Origin: Periplaneta americana
Taxonomy: Eukaryota; Arthropoda; Insecta; Blattodea; Blattidae
Assembly: GCF_040183065.1 (NCBI RefSeq)
Contig: NC_091132.1
Location: 94,989,606 to 95,053,605 of the forward strand
Reading direction: 5' to 3'
DNA length: 64,000 nt
Shown here: positions 13,756-26,816 of the stretch, one piece after another
Position numbering within the stretch: position 1 is the stretch's first letter
Layout: each line of letters opens with the position of its first letter
Position numbers and translations under genes: made by a program
The notes under the pieces: generated by a model
The model's database searches: none
What the model was told of the DNA's origin: nothing
Seen by the model: the letters and a program-made list of their open reading frames with translations, nothing else

Positions 13756-15812
13756 AGAAATAATTACAAAACTGTGTTATTTTAATGTGAAGAGAATTTT
13801 ACGTGTTAACATAATCTGTTCGCGTCAACATTTCAAGTTTAGAATGGAAGCTATTTTGGGGTTCAATAAAAAAGAATTTATATTGTGATTTTAATTTAGC
13901 ACATCTACCTTCCTTAATTGTAGACAGAAAATTTACCATACCACTCCTATGAAATTAGTGTACGTACGATTGTGTTACTTCGTCTCTTAGGTAGTAGATA
14001 AATACAATAATTCAGTACTCAATTGTAGTATTAAAATACAGACAAATAGAATGTGACGGGTGTCATACATGACATTATGTTTAATTATAATGTATAATTG
14101 CGAATATAGGAATATAAGTTAAATATAGTAAACATAACCTATAATATCCATATGACATAACATACATATGTAGTGACAGGGCATTGGAGACCACTAAAAT
14201 TAGACAGAAAGGGGCAACTGGTACAGTAAACATAACCTATAATTTCAACATATCTAAATATTCGTGCGGTGCAACTGAAAATTATTGAATCGTGCATAAA
14301 TGAATGTACAAGAATTTCGCAAGATTTAATCGAAATAAAGGCAGGTATTACACATACGAACAACTTAATTTTCACACCAAAAATAATATTACACCTTAAC
14401 TCGCAAGTAATTATGTCTGAAGTGTCCCCTAATCATTGTTTTAAATTTTATTAATGCAATTACACTATATTTTTTAGAAATATTTGTTACTTTTTATGCA
14501 TTCCGATTAATTTATATGGTTGAAACGCCGCCCTTCGTGATCGGGTTAAGCGAGTCACATAGTCTGCCTTACGGCCTGTATTAGATTACGATGGCAGTGA
14601 CACAATCTATTATTCCTAGTACTCACAGCGCTCCAAGCGGCTAGCAACTATCGCGAGAACTGGAACTCGTTGGCAAAAAATCATCCCAAGCTTCGTGACT
14701 GTATATAGTATACTGTGCCTTTATTTTGTTCATATAGTTTCTCTGAAGCACAGAGCTGTTTTATATGATATTACAAAAGTGACACGAAATTGTTAAAGAC
14801 TGGAAATAAATTATGCGTTACCTTGTGTCCTGCATTTCATTTCTTGTTATACGGCGCGTAGAAGATATCCAGACGAGATGTATGCATTGCGATTCAAGCG
14901 TTCCGGTATTAGGCCTACGTCATAGTGAATACGTCATTGTTATTACGGCACGCGTGCCATAATAAGCCAATTATAAACAATACCCGATGTAGTAACAACC
15001 TGCTTATAATGCTAGGATGGCGTAAAATATGTTAAGCACTACGATTAACTTTTCCAATAAATTATAATTTTGTTATTGTTGTGTTAATGTGCTACGTTTT
15101 TAAGTTCATAATATTAATTAATGTTGGAAATAGTGTTAAAATTGGGAGATTCAGACATTTTTATACATGAAATTACATACATTGCATATAAAACATTTGA
15201 CATGTGTATGTGTGATAAGTGTTTCGCCGACATGTTGACACTCTTCTCCTACTTCCCTTGCTCAGCTGACTTCTGTGGTAAGTTACAGTGTATAATCATT
15301 CTTTCCATTACCGTTTCTTTTCCAGGTCAGTATCATTAAAATCATTTAATAATACAATGATAAATATTATAAATTTTATAAGTTTTTGTTGGTCAGAAAG
15401 GGATAATATGTCGATGAAAATTAACATAACGATAGCTGAGAACCAGACTGTCTAAGTCCAACTTTTTATAAGAAAGAAATCTGTGTTTCATTGTGTTCCA
15501 GTTCTTGTCTGCGTATATGAATCAAACAAAATTGTAAATATTCCTCTCCATAAGGTTGCTAATCCAAACTTTTTCATGAATCTTTAAAAAAAAAAAATAA
15601 AAAATAAATAAAAAAATAAGTAAAATGGACTTGGAACAATCTGGTTCTGAGCCATCGATAAATTTATTAATGAATCAGGAAACTGCAACAAGCTACAAAC
15701 TTTAATTAATCAAGTAATTAATACTGTAATTATATTATTCGTCAAGACATCACATCGTCTTCATAGAGTACGTTTTAGGTATTAAGATTACGCCATATTT
15801 AATTATTATTAA
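13756..15812. other. Region without a recognised gene
   Basis: No coding signal. Two copies of AGTAAACATAACCTATAAT lie about 95 bp apart (14128 and 14225). Small frames at 14269 and 15121 have no recognisable motif. Confidence 0.35.
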
Positions 15813-15820
15813 TATTATTA

Positions 15821-17001
15821 GTGTTGCGGGATTTAATCGATCAATCGACAAATTTCTGTTATAAGATTAATCGATCAGATATTTAATCGAATAATCGAGT
15901 CGATTAAAATTAATCGGTTGTAGTTTATTTTAATTATTATTTTGTTAATACAAACTCATACTAAAAATTCCGACAATATTTCTCTGTCGGAAATTGCTTA
16001 CTTAAAAGCGCAATGATAGTGTTATTTTCTAATTGTAAACCAGGTAGCGTAGGGAAAATCTTTGTACAAACACTTCAGAAAGAGATGGAGATATGAGTAC
16101 AGTGGCATAGTCTACCTCTATTGAAAGTTGAAACACAATGCGAAACCCTTATTAAGTTTTATGGTTTTCCAAGAAAACTTCCACCTTGTTGTCAGCTCAT
16201 CTTCCTAGCATATGAAATACATACTTTTCTGGGATTCGTCCCCCTCATCCCTTATAAAATAGCCATGTCTATACTGTGTGCGAGTGAGAGCGTAACTACT
16301 TTCTTCTCTTTCTAAAATCTGGTAATTCGATTACAATAGGGGCCAGTCTTCTGTTTCGACCGCTGTACTTTTGCAGTTCCAGTTTATGGACTGTGTTTGT
16401 TTATGAAGGGTGTGTGTTTAGTTTGATAAAGAAAAAAATCAGTTTTCTATGGTCTGTGAAAAGTGTAAACTCTATTATGTCATATGAGAATTTGAGAGGT
16501 AAACTCAGTGAAACGTTTGGATTTAAATTGAACGATCGAGGAGAGGTGCTTGACAAAAAAAAAGTTTTTTTTTCGTGTTTAGTGATGCAGGAAACATTGT
16601 TACTAAACGTAAAGCGGCACTTAATTCAGAGCATGTGAATGCACTCACTTGTTTAAAAAATGGATGAAGCAATATTAACTAGGTGAGTCTTCATACTTTT
16701 TGTTATTTATGTTTGTCTCAAAAATTCCCGGAGAAATTGACACAATAAATTATAAGTCTCACAATAAATATGTTAGTAAGTAATTAAAATAGTTGTTTTG
16801 TAATATAACGATACAATATATACACATATACAACATTTAATATTTATGCTTATCATCGAACACAAGTTAAATTTAACAATAATTGTGTATTACAGTATAT
16901 TAAAACATTTTTTCAACTCGATCAAAACTCGATTAATCTAATGATTAATCGATTAAATTCAAATAGTTAACCGATTAAATATTTTGATCGAGCAACAGCA
17001 C
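15821..17001 (+). mobile_element. Internally deleted ZBED-type hAT element
   Basis: The ends are rich in ATTAATCGATTAAT-type motifs in inverted arrangement (15835-15925 and 16925-16990). Outermost sequence is GTGTTGCGGG on the left, and GTGCTGTTGCTCG on the right when read inward. TATTATTA flanks both sides (15813-15820, 17002-17009), an 8-bp TSD, though the locus is ATT-rich so chance is not excluded. The interior encodes only the two ends of a hAT transposase. Confidence 0.72.
16477..16667 (+). pseudogene. hAT transposase remnant: BED start fused to dimerisation end
   Basis: The first part, from MSYENLRG through FGFKLNDRGEVLDKKK, is the start of a BED-finger transposase as in ZBED proteins. 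After an A/T-run junction (16555-16573) a second frame gives SDAGNIVTKRKAALNSEHVN ALTCLK then a stop, the typical C-terminal end of the same family. Everything between, including the RNase-H core, is missing. The frames differ by one register. The A-run/T-run junction suggests a deletion at short homology. Confidence 0.7.
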
Positions 17002-17009
17002 TATTATTA

Positions 17010-17277
17010 ATACTTATATTAGTTAAATGTACGAACTTGAAAAAAATTGGAAAGGTAGATATGGGTAAATATGTTGGAACCGGTCTCTCGTCTTATGGAA
17101 AAAGAATTTATTGAGCCGCGGTCTCTCAAATGTTGAAAACTACCGCTCTAGACCACTCAGTCATTGCATGGACAACATCAGTGTATTATGTGTAAAGCTG
17201 AAAAAAGTATCGGTTAACTTATAGGCTACATAAACAGTATGTAATGTATGTAAATGATATTTTGTTATTGAAGTGTT
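17010..17277. other. No recognised feature
   Basis: Short unassigned AT-rich stretch. Confidence 0.4.
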
Positions 17278-17350
17278 GTATCAGTGAAGAATTATGTTGT
17301 GTCACTGAAGTGTGTTGTGTCAGTGAAGTGTGTTGTGTCAGTGAAACGTG
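17278..17350. repeat. Short tandem repeat, unit about 19 bp (GTGTTGTGTCAGTGAA)
   Basis: Four to five imperfect copies. They create a spurious cysteine-rich frame on the + strand (17244-17426) and a threonine-rich frame on the minus strand. Confidence 0.8.
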
Positions 17351-17633
17351 TTGCTGTCAAGAAAGCTTTATAGTTTATAGTGGCAGTGCAAAGTATTTGA
17401 ACAGTGAAATGTTTTTGAAGTGTTAGTGAAATCAGGATAGAATCAGTGAAATGTGTCGTAGTTCCAGTGCCGTGAGTGAGTTCACAGCGAAATAAGTGTA
17501 ATGTGGAAAGGTACTTGTGCAGATATGAACATATACTCGTGGGTTTTAGTTCGAACTTAGATTTAAGATACAAATTAGATTTATTTTAAATGTTATTTTA
17601 AGTGATCGTGCTTCATTCAATTTAGGATATTCC

Positions 17634-17634
17634 C

Positions 17635-17721
<87 letters not shown>

Positions 17722-17722
17722 A
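17634..17722. repeat. (TTA)n microsatellite
   Basis: About 29 TTA units with one interruption near 17706. Confidence 0.95.
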
Positions 17723-17799
17723 AATTATTGTTAGTATTAATTATTTGTATTAATTATTGGTATTATTATTAAGTGTGTTTTAATTAACAAGTTTATTAT

Positions 17800-17872
17800 T
17801 GTCATTATTGAGTGTAATCAGTTACCACTGCCACCGGGTATATACCCATTGCAGTGTGAATAAATACATACA

Positions 17873-17906
<34 letters not shown>

Positions 17907-17924
17907 CATACATACATACATACA

Positions 17925-17958
<34 letters not shown>

Positions 17959-17972
17959 CATACATACATACA
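17800..17972 (+). repeat. LINE-like 3' tail with (CATA)n
   Basis: The segment with CACTGCCACCGGGTATATAC and AATAAATACATACA runs straight into about 27 CATA units (17863-17972). This fits a non-LTR element 3' end. No coding part is recognisable upstream; 17351-17633 may belong to the same element. Confidence 0.5.
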
Positions 17973-18029
17973 TTGCATCGTAGACCTCTGTGTTTACAAA
18001 ATGCTTGTGCGCGACTGCTAGTATAGTCC

Positions 18030-19378
18030 GCTCCGTATGAATGAACTAATCATACAATTTACATTTACAGGATTACTTATGTTTTAAAATAACTCGGAAC
18101 AAATATTAAATTTACAAAAAAAAAATATCATTATCTCTTAAGTCAAACACAATTTATTTCCCCGTGTTCTGAATTCAATTATCTATTCTTTTTGGATTTT
18201 TGTTTCGGCATTCTGATACAACCTCACGTCACTTAAGCAGGTCTATTGTTGAGGAGAGTCGGATGTTCACTCTCCCTGCTCCTTCAGACACTAGAGATAC
18301 CCGGCAACGCGACGCATTTTGGAAACAATGTATATAGAAATTATTTACTACCCTGATATTAATACTTTTTTTAGCCCTAATTATGTGCCACTGCTTAACT
18401 TCAAAGCAGCTTAGGTGTTGATTGCAGCATGAAATGTAGCATATAGCATACTCGTTTTGTTTTCGAGATTTTTTTATAAAACAAGACGCTAGTTATGCAT
18501 ACGATGAATAACTCTTCTGCTGTTTGAAGGTGCTTTGGAGAGAACGTGTTTCTGTATGAGACTGTAGGTTTACTGAAAACAATTCTTTTTGGGCGTCGAG
18601 CCGAATTTTTGTTTGGCATTTTTTTATCCTCATTCACTGCTCATTTTGGGCAGATCTACTGTTACCTCTTTATAACGCAGTTTTAAAACTTGTTTTACAA
18701 AGTTGGAGAACCTTGACATGTGACAAATTGAAAGTTTTATTTTCATTAATCAGTAACCTATATATTATTCTCTTGTTTTCTGACAGCAAACGTTTATTTT
18801 TCTTTTTGTGTTTATATTCTTATGATAATTTATGTCATGAATCTTTCTTGACGTGCGTAAGAAGATGTATGGGATTAATAATGTAACTGAAATGGGAACT
18901 TAGCTATTGCGGACACTTGATGTCACTTCTGTGCTGTCATTGCATTCATCACAGAATATTTTAATACACCAAGACAATAATACATGCAGTGAAATAGTAT
19001 TAATGGTATTCTTCATATTATAATGCATTCTCTATGACTAGTGTACGAATCGCTAATGAGTAATAATAGTTTAACGCTATGAAAGCTACAGCCGCAGTTT
19101 CATACGCCTCCTAAGGCATGAATTATTGATGTTTGACCATTTCTAATCTTTTGTCTTCTGCTGTATTAGGTGAAAAGTCTGCATAGTGCAAAACAAGAAG
19201 GACTCCCCTCAACTGTAAGGCGATAGTGAAGTAATTCAATGACGAATTCTCGTATTCTTCTCATGGAATATAATTTCCCTATTAATTAGACCAACGCTAA
19301 ATAACGCGTAGTTATTACAGAACCATTAAATGACAATTTTAAATTCAGGCCCAAGAAAAGTGTAAGATATACATAGTT
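18030..19378. other. Region without a recognised gene
   Basis: Only short frames (such as 18401-18637 minus) without motifs. Confidence 0.4.
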
Positions 19379-19382
19379 TTAA

Positions 19383-20117
19383 GGGTTAGGCCTAAGGTAC
19401 AGCTTACAGCAGCAAAAGTGTGGAAATATTCAACATTTCTTTTCTTCATTACTGTATCTTGTACAATATTGAAAACTAGTATGTGTAAAATACTCCTTCT
19501 GCAATATGAAAAAAAAATATATCTTTTTACTATTTAAAAAAAAATATTTACATTTTTTTCTTTCAAAATTCAGTTCACTGTGCAATGATGAAGCGATTCC
19601 CACATAACTCAAAAACTATACAACATTTTAAGATGAAATTTGTGTGTGTACATATGCATGTGATATCTATAATATGATGCATGATCACTTCTTTACCTTT
19701 GATAGATTGATAAAAATAAATTCTTTTAAAAATGGTCAAATATCAGTATTTTCTTCCATCACAAAATAAAAAATAATGTTATTTATTATGAAATGTAGTT
19801 AAAAGAGCATGATATTGTAAACATCAGCTTCAGCAATAAAACAAAAGAGAGAGAATATGAAAAAGTTAACAAGTTTATGAGTTATGGTTTAAGAGTTATG
19901 AGGGAAACACTTCTTCACTGCACAGTAAACTGCCACCACTTTGAATTAAAAAAAATAAGTTTTTTTAATCGTAAAAAATATTTTTTTTTCTCTCATAGCA
20001 GACGGGCAATGTTTTACACATATCAATTTTCATTATTGTACAAGGTACAATACTAGGAGGGAAAAAAAGTGTTGCATACTTTCAAAAATTTTACTGCTGT
20101 AAGCTATACCTAACCCC
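19383..20117. mobile_element. Fold-back element copy A, TTAA-flanked
   Basis: The left end has GGTACAGCTTACAGCAG. The right end, read inward, has GGGGTTAGGTATAGCTTACA. Arms of about 200 bp are inverted copies of each other around a unique centre of roughly 300 bp. TTAA flanks both sides (19379-19382, 20118-20121). No coding capacity. Other copies are at 26817-27527 and 50717-51439. The termini do not show the CCC start of piggyBac, so a TTAA target is suggestive only. Confidence 0.8.
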
Positions 20118-20170
20118 TTAAGTCAAAGTCATTTCAAAGACTGAAAGTGGCTGTAAGTAATACGGATGTA

Positions 20171-20171
<1 letters not shown>

Positions 20172-20229
<58 letters not shown>
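20172..20229. repeat. (AAT)n microsatellite
   Basis: About 19 units. Confidence 0.95.
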
Positions 20230-20231
<2 letters not shown>

Positions 20232-21689
20232 CAGCGATTTGTATTCGAATAAAATATCAATAGAATTAGTGAATTTAGAACTTCAAACATTTGTGTAATA
20301 ACAACTCATCACATCACATTATGAGCAATACTTATCGATAAATTTAAGTTAAAAAAAGATAATAAAATGACCGAAATCCTGTCGATTGGCAACGCTCGAA
20401 GAAGACTTTTCTAGGAATGAAGGGGTTGCCTGCTTCGACCGGTATGGGTTCGGAATGCGTCTAAAATGCTCTCGAAGTGAAGAACCGACTTCAGACAGGT
20501 CCGTAACGTCTCCATTCTACCCACTTCCCGCTTGGAATAACCAATAGAAACTGAATTCGTCATTTGCGTTCCTTTATCTTTCATTATAATTTAAGAAAAT
20601 ACTCTTTTTGCTGTACTTTGTGTAGTTAATCCCACAGATTTTTTTTAACTTTAACTATCGAGAGCAATGTTGATTCACATAATGACTATGTATACGCCTT
20701 ACCTATCACTAGACAGAAATAAGAAGATAAACTTTCGTTACGTGGTCAAAGTGAAATCCTAAACTACTGACAACTTCAACACAAAAGTCGGATTAAAGAA
20801 AACGCTTTTGAAACTCGTTTTTAATCAGTTTTACAAGTAACAAAAATATATGGCAGTTCCAAAATATTCTTCTTCTTGATGGAACAAGACTAAATATGGA
20901 GAATTGTATTCGTTCTTGTAATAGAAGGCCAAGGTTATGTAACCAATTAATTTAGAACTTAAACGAAGAAATGGACATTATGTTCACTCCTTATTTAGAC
21001 GGACTGTGAATGAAGATTAAGTGGTTCCACTGCTGTCTAGAACTGCCATTTCTTGCAAGTCTGAATATGGAACTCGCCACAATCCGAGAAGACTGGAGTT
21101 GAATTATGATGAACCGTTCACAGGTCTTAAATAATGTATCTGTTCTGCTCACTTGACGATTGTGATGTACACAATTATTAAGGTATAGTTTTAACGGCTT
21201 GTGGAAGTTCAATCTCACCTTGAACTTGGATCAAATAAAATACCCTGTGTAGCTTGAAGTATGGCCCAGCATAGAACCGAACCTTCACTACAAGAGTTCC
21301 ACTATCTGATCGTCTGGTGTAAGATGGAGAAATGACGCTCATATTATCTATATACGACAAACTTGGCTAATTTCGTGATATATATATTTTTTTTAATTTT
21401 CCACATATCAGTGACAAATGTAACTTTGATGGCATAATATAAATGGCAGATGTACTATAATGTAGATTTTGTTCACTGAGCTCTTGCAGTGATGTGAGAG
21501 AAATTTTTGGAAATTACTTGAAGAATTGTGAGATCTATAGCGTTGAATTTATGAGTGAATAAACCACGCGATTTCTTTTACAAAAGAAGAGTTTTTTGCT
21601 GTTTTTTGTGTTCCAAATTGTTTTCAATGGTAAGTATTCAGATTTTATACTTCTTGGTGAAAAATATATGCCCATCAATGCACTGATCA
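20230..21689. other. Region without a recognised gene
   Basis: Short minus-strand frames at 20991 and 21178 lack motifs. Confidence 0.4.
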
Positions 21690-21700
21690 TGTAACAGAGG

Positions 21701-21948
21701 GTCCACACCTGTGGAGTAATGGCTAGCGCGTCTGGCCGTGAAACCAGGTGGCCCGGGTTCGATTTCCGGTCGGGACAAGTTACTTGGTTGAGGGTTTTCC
21801 CTCAACCAAATGTGAGCAAATGCTGGGTAACTTTCGGTGTTAGACCCCGTATTCATTTCACCGACATTATCACCTTCATTTCATTAAGACGCTAAATAAC
21901 CTAAGATGTTGATAAAGCGTCGTAAAATAACTTACTACTAACTATCTC
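21701..21948 (+). mobile_element. SINE1, diverged full-length copy
   Basis: Head GTCCACACCTGTGGAGTAAT, B box GGGTTCGATTTCC (mutated), body and GTCGTAAAATAAC tail. The 11-bp target duplication TGTAACAGAGG flanks it (21690-21700, 21949-21959). Confidence 0.92.
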
Positions 21949-22089
21949 TGTAACAGAGGCTTTTCTTGGGAGTTAATTTTCTTAGCGTTATTCTAATTCC
22001 ACGAAGTCATTTTCTTTTCTTTAAATTCCTTCTATGATATAACAACACTCTCTAGTGAAAGAAATATCAAATACATGAAACGTAAAATA

Positions 22090-22091
<2 letters not shown>

Positions 22092-22164
<73 letters not shown>
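22092..22164. repeat. (GT)n microsatellite
   Basis: About 36 GT units. On the minus strand it reads as alternating His-Thr and is not a protein. Confidence 0.96.
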
Positions 22165-22166
<2 letters not shown>

Positions 22167-22462
22167 TCGTAGCATCTTTGATATATTCTGCATGTCGAGA
22201 ATATTGCAGATGGCAGACAATCAAATGGTGAAAAGAAATACAATATAAATTATATGAATGAGACAATTGATTGTGTCGTAAACAAATGAAAACTGCGCAG
22301 AGGAAGCTCGTTTTTTTTTTTTTTCTTGGCAAGTTTGACGAGACTCAGAAGGGACCAAAGCAGCAGTCAATGAGAATGACATTTCCAGCCTCTCAAGTGT
22401 GCTAAAGAGGTAGACATCTAAACAGCATTATCTTAAGAGCCAAACATAGAAGATCCGTGCTT

Positions 22463-22630
22463 AAAGAAAAGCCGAATGATAAGCCTAATGATGTTTTGCA
22501 ATCTTGCTCAAGAAATTTCGAGGACGGCAAGCATGGCGAAAGATGGATTCAGTGCGTCAATTATGATCAGTGGTTTCATGAAACATGTCAAGACCTTTCA
22601 AAATACCGAAAGAGCTTTAATTTGGGTTAG
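22463..22630 (+). pseudogene. Possible C-terminal zinc-binding tail of a pogo/Tigger-like transposase
   Basis: One frame reads LQSCSRNF, then GERWIQCVNYDQWFHETC and a stop. The spacing of C, C, H and C resembles the PHD-like tail of many pogo/Tigger transposases (GExWIQCxxCxxWxHxxC). One cysteine of the pattern is replaced by Tyr. Nothing of the DDE core is visible nearby. Weak call. Confidence 0.35.
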
Positions 22631-22639
22631 AGGTATGAA

Positions 22640-24290
22640 TCTGACTGAGGAATTTAAAATTAGACTGAATATACCTAAATATTTTGAATTTAAGGACTGT
22701 CACGATAATACCCTTGTACTCTCACGAAATTATACCAGTCCTTCTAGAGTGCAGTTTTTTTAATATGTATATAGCTTGTTTGTAAATATTGTGTAAATTT
22801 ATTTGAGGTAAAACACGTAACACGTAACTTCCTGAAATCTAAAAATGTACTTAAATTAAAAACAATTTTTTCTTTAATTTGAACCTTATTTTTGTACCAA
22901 AACATTACTGTCACGAAATTAACCAATTCTGTAGTACATAGCAGTAGTAATGAAGTGGTGTACTAGTAGTAGTGAAGTTTTGTTTGGTTATACACGGTAA
23001 TTACGACACTTGAAGAATTGTTGTTTAGTCAACTTTCAATTATTAAACGTTTGTTAAATTAAGACATGATAATTAAGTAGGGAATAGGAAGAAAAACGTC
23101 TAAGAAGGCGGCCGTTGGAACTCGTAGGGAAATATTACGGAGTTTTGCTTCAAATTTTAAAAATGTCACCATCACCATTTAAGTGTATTGAACTTTAAAA
23201 ATGAAACAAAAATTATCTCAGGACTCAGGAGTATATGCCGCGGATTACGTGGGCAGTCCGTGATTTTATAGTATAAGAAGAAAGTCTGAGTCGAAAAGAC
23301 TGAAGTCCGCGTTTGAATGCAGTGGGACAGAAATCTGGAAAATGGCAATAATTTGTAGAATAGTGTCGAAATAGCAGTCAAATGGATGCAAGATAATACA
23401 TTTTGTGAAGTGAATGAGAGTCCAGTCTTTGATAAGGTTATCAAATTGAAATCTATCCTATCGAACAGCAAAAGAGATAGTTTCTAAATCTACGCCTAAT
23501 AAGCTTTCACACAAAATGTGGTTAAATTTTATCACAGCTGTCCTTCTTTGGAGCAATACCGGTACTGAGAATTATTGAAAACATTGAAATAGTATTTTCT
23601 TTGACGAATGCTCCGTGGACAGAAGAATCAAACATATTATCACTTAAGTCAGTAAAGGCAATTCTGCACATGCAATATAATATGAAAAATGTGCATTGCA
23701 TTGAATTTCACAAGATCATTCAGAAACAGAGTTCCTCTATTCTGTTCACAGTTCTAAGAAGGAGGCTTATGAATGGTATTGTAGCAGTGATAGGCTGCAT
23801 AGACTTGAATGATCTGCTGCTAAAATAAATGATAATAATGTAATACTCATGCCGAATGAGAAGGTGATAGATAAGATAAAGCGTATTATTGAAGTGTTCA
23901 ATCCTCTCCATATCAAGTAAATAAATTATTGGTACGAGTGTAGTGTTTATAGTAAATAAATCGTAAATGTGTTGTCCATATTAATACAGTATAAGTTTTT
24001 CAGAAATTCATACCTTTCCAATCCATCGAATCGTCGTGTTGATATGTGCTGGTTTTGTGTTTCTTCATTATGGCAACCCTATTTCAACATGGATGGAGCA
24101 CTATCCGCATCCCAACTCTCAAACCCTGGCAGGAATGGCATTCCCGTGGTTAGTCGGTAGCGATAAAAAAGCACAGTTGAAGTCACAACAACCTCTAAAA
24201 AAATACACACACTCACGTATCTCACGTAGGAACTGAAGTACACTGTGAAATGATCGAACATTTTCAATAAAATTAATACATATCATTAAA
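22640..24290. other. Region without a recognised gene
   Basis: Several frames of 60-99 codons on both strands, none with a motif I know. Confidence 0.35.
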
Positions 24291-24299
24291 GACAGTAAG

Positions 24300-25252
24300 T
24301 CAGGATAGAAGATGAAATGTCTGAAGGAAATTAAATAGGAAGAGTAGTACGACAAGAATGCCCTTTATCATCTGTCCTGTTCAACATTTATTTGGAGGAT
24401 TTGGTGAAGAACTGTTTTCAGAACATGGGAGGGGTAAAAGTAGGAGGAAGAAGAATAAAATGCATAAGATTTGCTGATGATACGGCGTTGTTAGCAGAAG
24501 AGGAGGTAATACTAAGGGATATGCTACTGGAGATAAATGACAGCTATGAGCAGTATGGGATGAAGATAAATGCAAACAAGACGAATACCATGATTGTCAG
24601 AAGAAAAATATACCGTAAATAAGCTAAACTTGCAAATTCTAAACGAGGCAGTAGAGCAAGTGAATAGCCTCAAATACTTGGGATGTACTATAAGCGGTAA
24701 CATGAACTGTAGCCAGGAAGTCAAAAGTAGGCTAACAATGGCAAAGAAAGATTTTAATAGAAAAAGGAGCATCTTCTGCTGGCCTCTGGAAAACAAAACT
24801 CAGGAAGAGACTAGTGAAGTGCTTTGTACAAAGTGTGGCATTTTAGGGAACAGAAACATGGACATTACGACGAAATGAAGAGAAACGAATAGAAACGTTT
24901 AAAATTTGGATATGGAGGAGAATGGAGAGTGTGAAGTGGACAGATAGAACAAGAAATGTGGTTGTGTTGTAAAGAGTGGGTGAAGAAAGAATGATGCTGA
25001 AATGATCAGAAAGAGAAAAAGGAATTCGTTGGGTCACTGGCTGAGAAAAAACTGCCTACTGAAGGATGCACTGTAAGGAATGGTGAACGAGAGAAGAGTT
25101 GGGGGCAGAAGAAGATATCAGATGATAGACGATATTAAGATATGCGGATCATATTATGCTGAGACTAAGAGGAAGGCAGAAAATAGGAAAGATTGGAAAA
25201 TGCTGGGTTTACAGTGAAAGACCTATCCATGTGCAGAACACTTATGTATGTA
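24300..25252 (+). pseudogene. LINE-C non-LTR retrotransposon, 5'-truncated and broken
   Basis: The + strand gives the reverse transcriptase palm: CPLSSVLFNIYLEDLV, GGRRIKCIRFADDTALLAEE with the catalytic FADD box at 24470-24481, and YGMKINANKTNTMIV. After a shift near 24610 it continues with VNSLKYLGCTISGNMN and the thumb. The C-terminal region runs to about 25250 with stops. Fingers and endonuclease are absent. The 3' end fades in a TATG-like stretch. Fragments of the same family lie at 4548-4795, 5572-5808 and 41403-41640. Confidence 0.87.
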
Positions 25253-25390
25253 GTAAAGACAGTTTGCAACTTTCGGTTCCTTCCCCTTTAAACTTTCTAC
25301 AGACAAGAAGCTATGACGTGGACAGTACACAGAATCTCGATCTCGGGTAACAAATTAATGTTTGAATATATAGAAATTCTGATTATCTGA

Positions 25391-25735
25391 CCCCCATGTG
25401 GAGTTATTAGTCTCGCATCGGGTGCCTCCCCAGGTGGCGGATAGGGGAACGCTCACCAGATATGGCGGGCACCGGGGAAATAAAATACTCGGGGCAGACC
25501 AAAACTAGTACTGCTGCCTTGCAGTTGGTAGTTATCTCTACAAAGGCTAGGGGAAGACAAGCCTGAGTACAAATTACCCGGTCCTCCAGGTTGGGGGTTA
25601 GTCATGAGGCCGACAACCTCATACTGTAAAAAAAATAATGTTGAGAATCCTCAAATGATGAACCAGATGGAGGAGAATCATTGAGGCGGTCTTGGCCTAA
25701 AAAGGCTGTTGTACCATAGAAGAAGAAGAAGATTA
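25391..25735 (+). mobile_element. Non-coding retroelement-like repeat with (GAA)n tail
   Basis: GC-richer than its surroundings: a CCCCAGGTGGCGGATAGGGG segment, GGCGGGCACCGGGGAAAT, CCCGGTCCTCCAGGTTGGGG and a final GAAGAAGAAGAAG. A short A/GAA tail suggests retroposition, either a SINE or a LINE 5' end. No tRNA boxes are clear. Family not named. Confidence 0.5.
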
Positions 25736-25740
25736 TCTGA

Positions 25741-26816
25741 CCAGATTTGGCCAAGTATTTTTCTTCCAGCGACTTGATTTCTGGACATCGACCCACGACG
25801 AAGTTATAATTTGGTGACGGAAAAAAATCTCAGAATATTACGAGCAAAAGTGCACATTACAGTAGACCTATTATTTCTCGTACTTGCTTTTTAATAATAC
25901 GAGTATTTTTATTTATTTTAGTTGTTTTAGTTTTTATCTGATCGTCGTTAAGTCGTCATACATTGCTCTTGGCCACGGAAAAGAAATCGTGACTTCAATG
26001 AAAGAAAAAAATTAAAGCGTTAAAGCCTTGCATATTGGAAAACAGGAGATGGAAATGGCCAGTGAATTTTTAAATTATACGGTAAAATTAATAAATGAAG
26101 AGCAAAAAATGTAGTCGAAGAAAAGTTTAAAAATAAAACAGCAAACTTGTTAGAAAGAATTTCAGGATAGGCTACACGAAAGCAGAATATGGCTAATTTT
26201 GAAGAGTATGGCTGCAGACGAGGTTCAAGAGCTGTCAGATGGGGAATGTTGTGGAGTTGATTACTAACTGACAGGGTAAAGTACACACTCAAGATGACTA
26301 AAATAAAAAACACTATCACCATACATATATGGCTCTCACAGAGAGATCCTTGAAGTGGCACTTGTGTAGACCTATATCGTAGATATCATACTGCTTTAAA
26401 TATATATATTTCACATAGAAACATACCTCTTACATAAGAAAACAAATGTTACTGAAATAGATTTCAAGAAAACGTAGTCTTGTGTATTGCGTTGGTTTTA
26501 ATGTTTGAATAAATTGTTTATCTCTCTTTCACGTCATCTGGTTAAATCTTTCTTGCACGGAACAAATTATGTAGAGTAGCCATATATAAAATGAGACAGC
26601 TCTGGTTATACCGGCCAGTGCGTGAGAACGAAGTCTTCTAAAATCCTCTGGTTGAAATTCCCCTTTTGGACAAGGATAGTCACTACCATAAACGGTTAAA
26701 TACAAAAGAAAAAGCTGAGAATATAAATTCATCTCGACTTGTTCCACTCTTTAAAGCTTCAGTGCTAATGTAATATCTATGGAATACAATGAATGAAATG
26801 AAATGAAAAATGAAAG
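25741..26816. other. Region without a recognised gene
   Basis: Minus-strand frames at 26020 and 26529 have no known motif. Confidence 0.35.

Noticed and set aside
17244..17426. Cysteine-rich peptide gene (60 codons)
   Set aside because: Created by a 19-bp tandem repeat; no signal peptide or splice context.
19383..20117. piggyBac assignment for the fold-back elements
   Set aside because: TTAA flanks fit, but the termini start GGGG rather than CCC and no transposase is linked.
22021..22332. Protein with a long His-Thr tract
   Set aside because: It is the (GT)n microsatellite read on the minus strand.
23601..23911. Possible mariner-like core from a DECSV-like string near 23600
   Set aside because: No other mariner motif in order; the match is too short to support.
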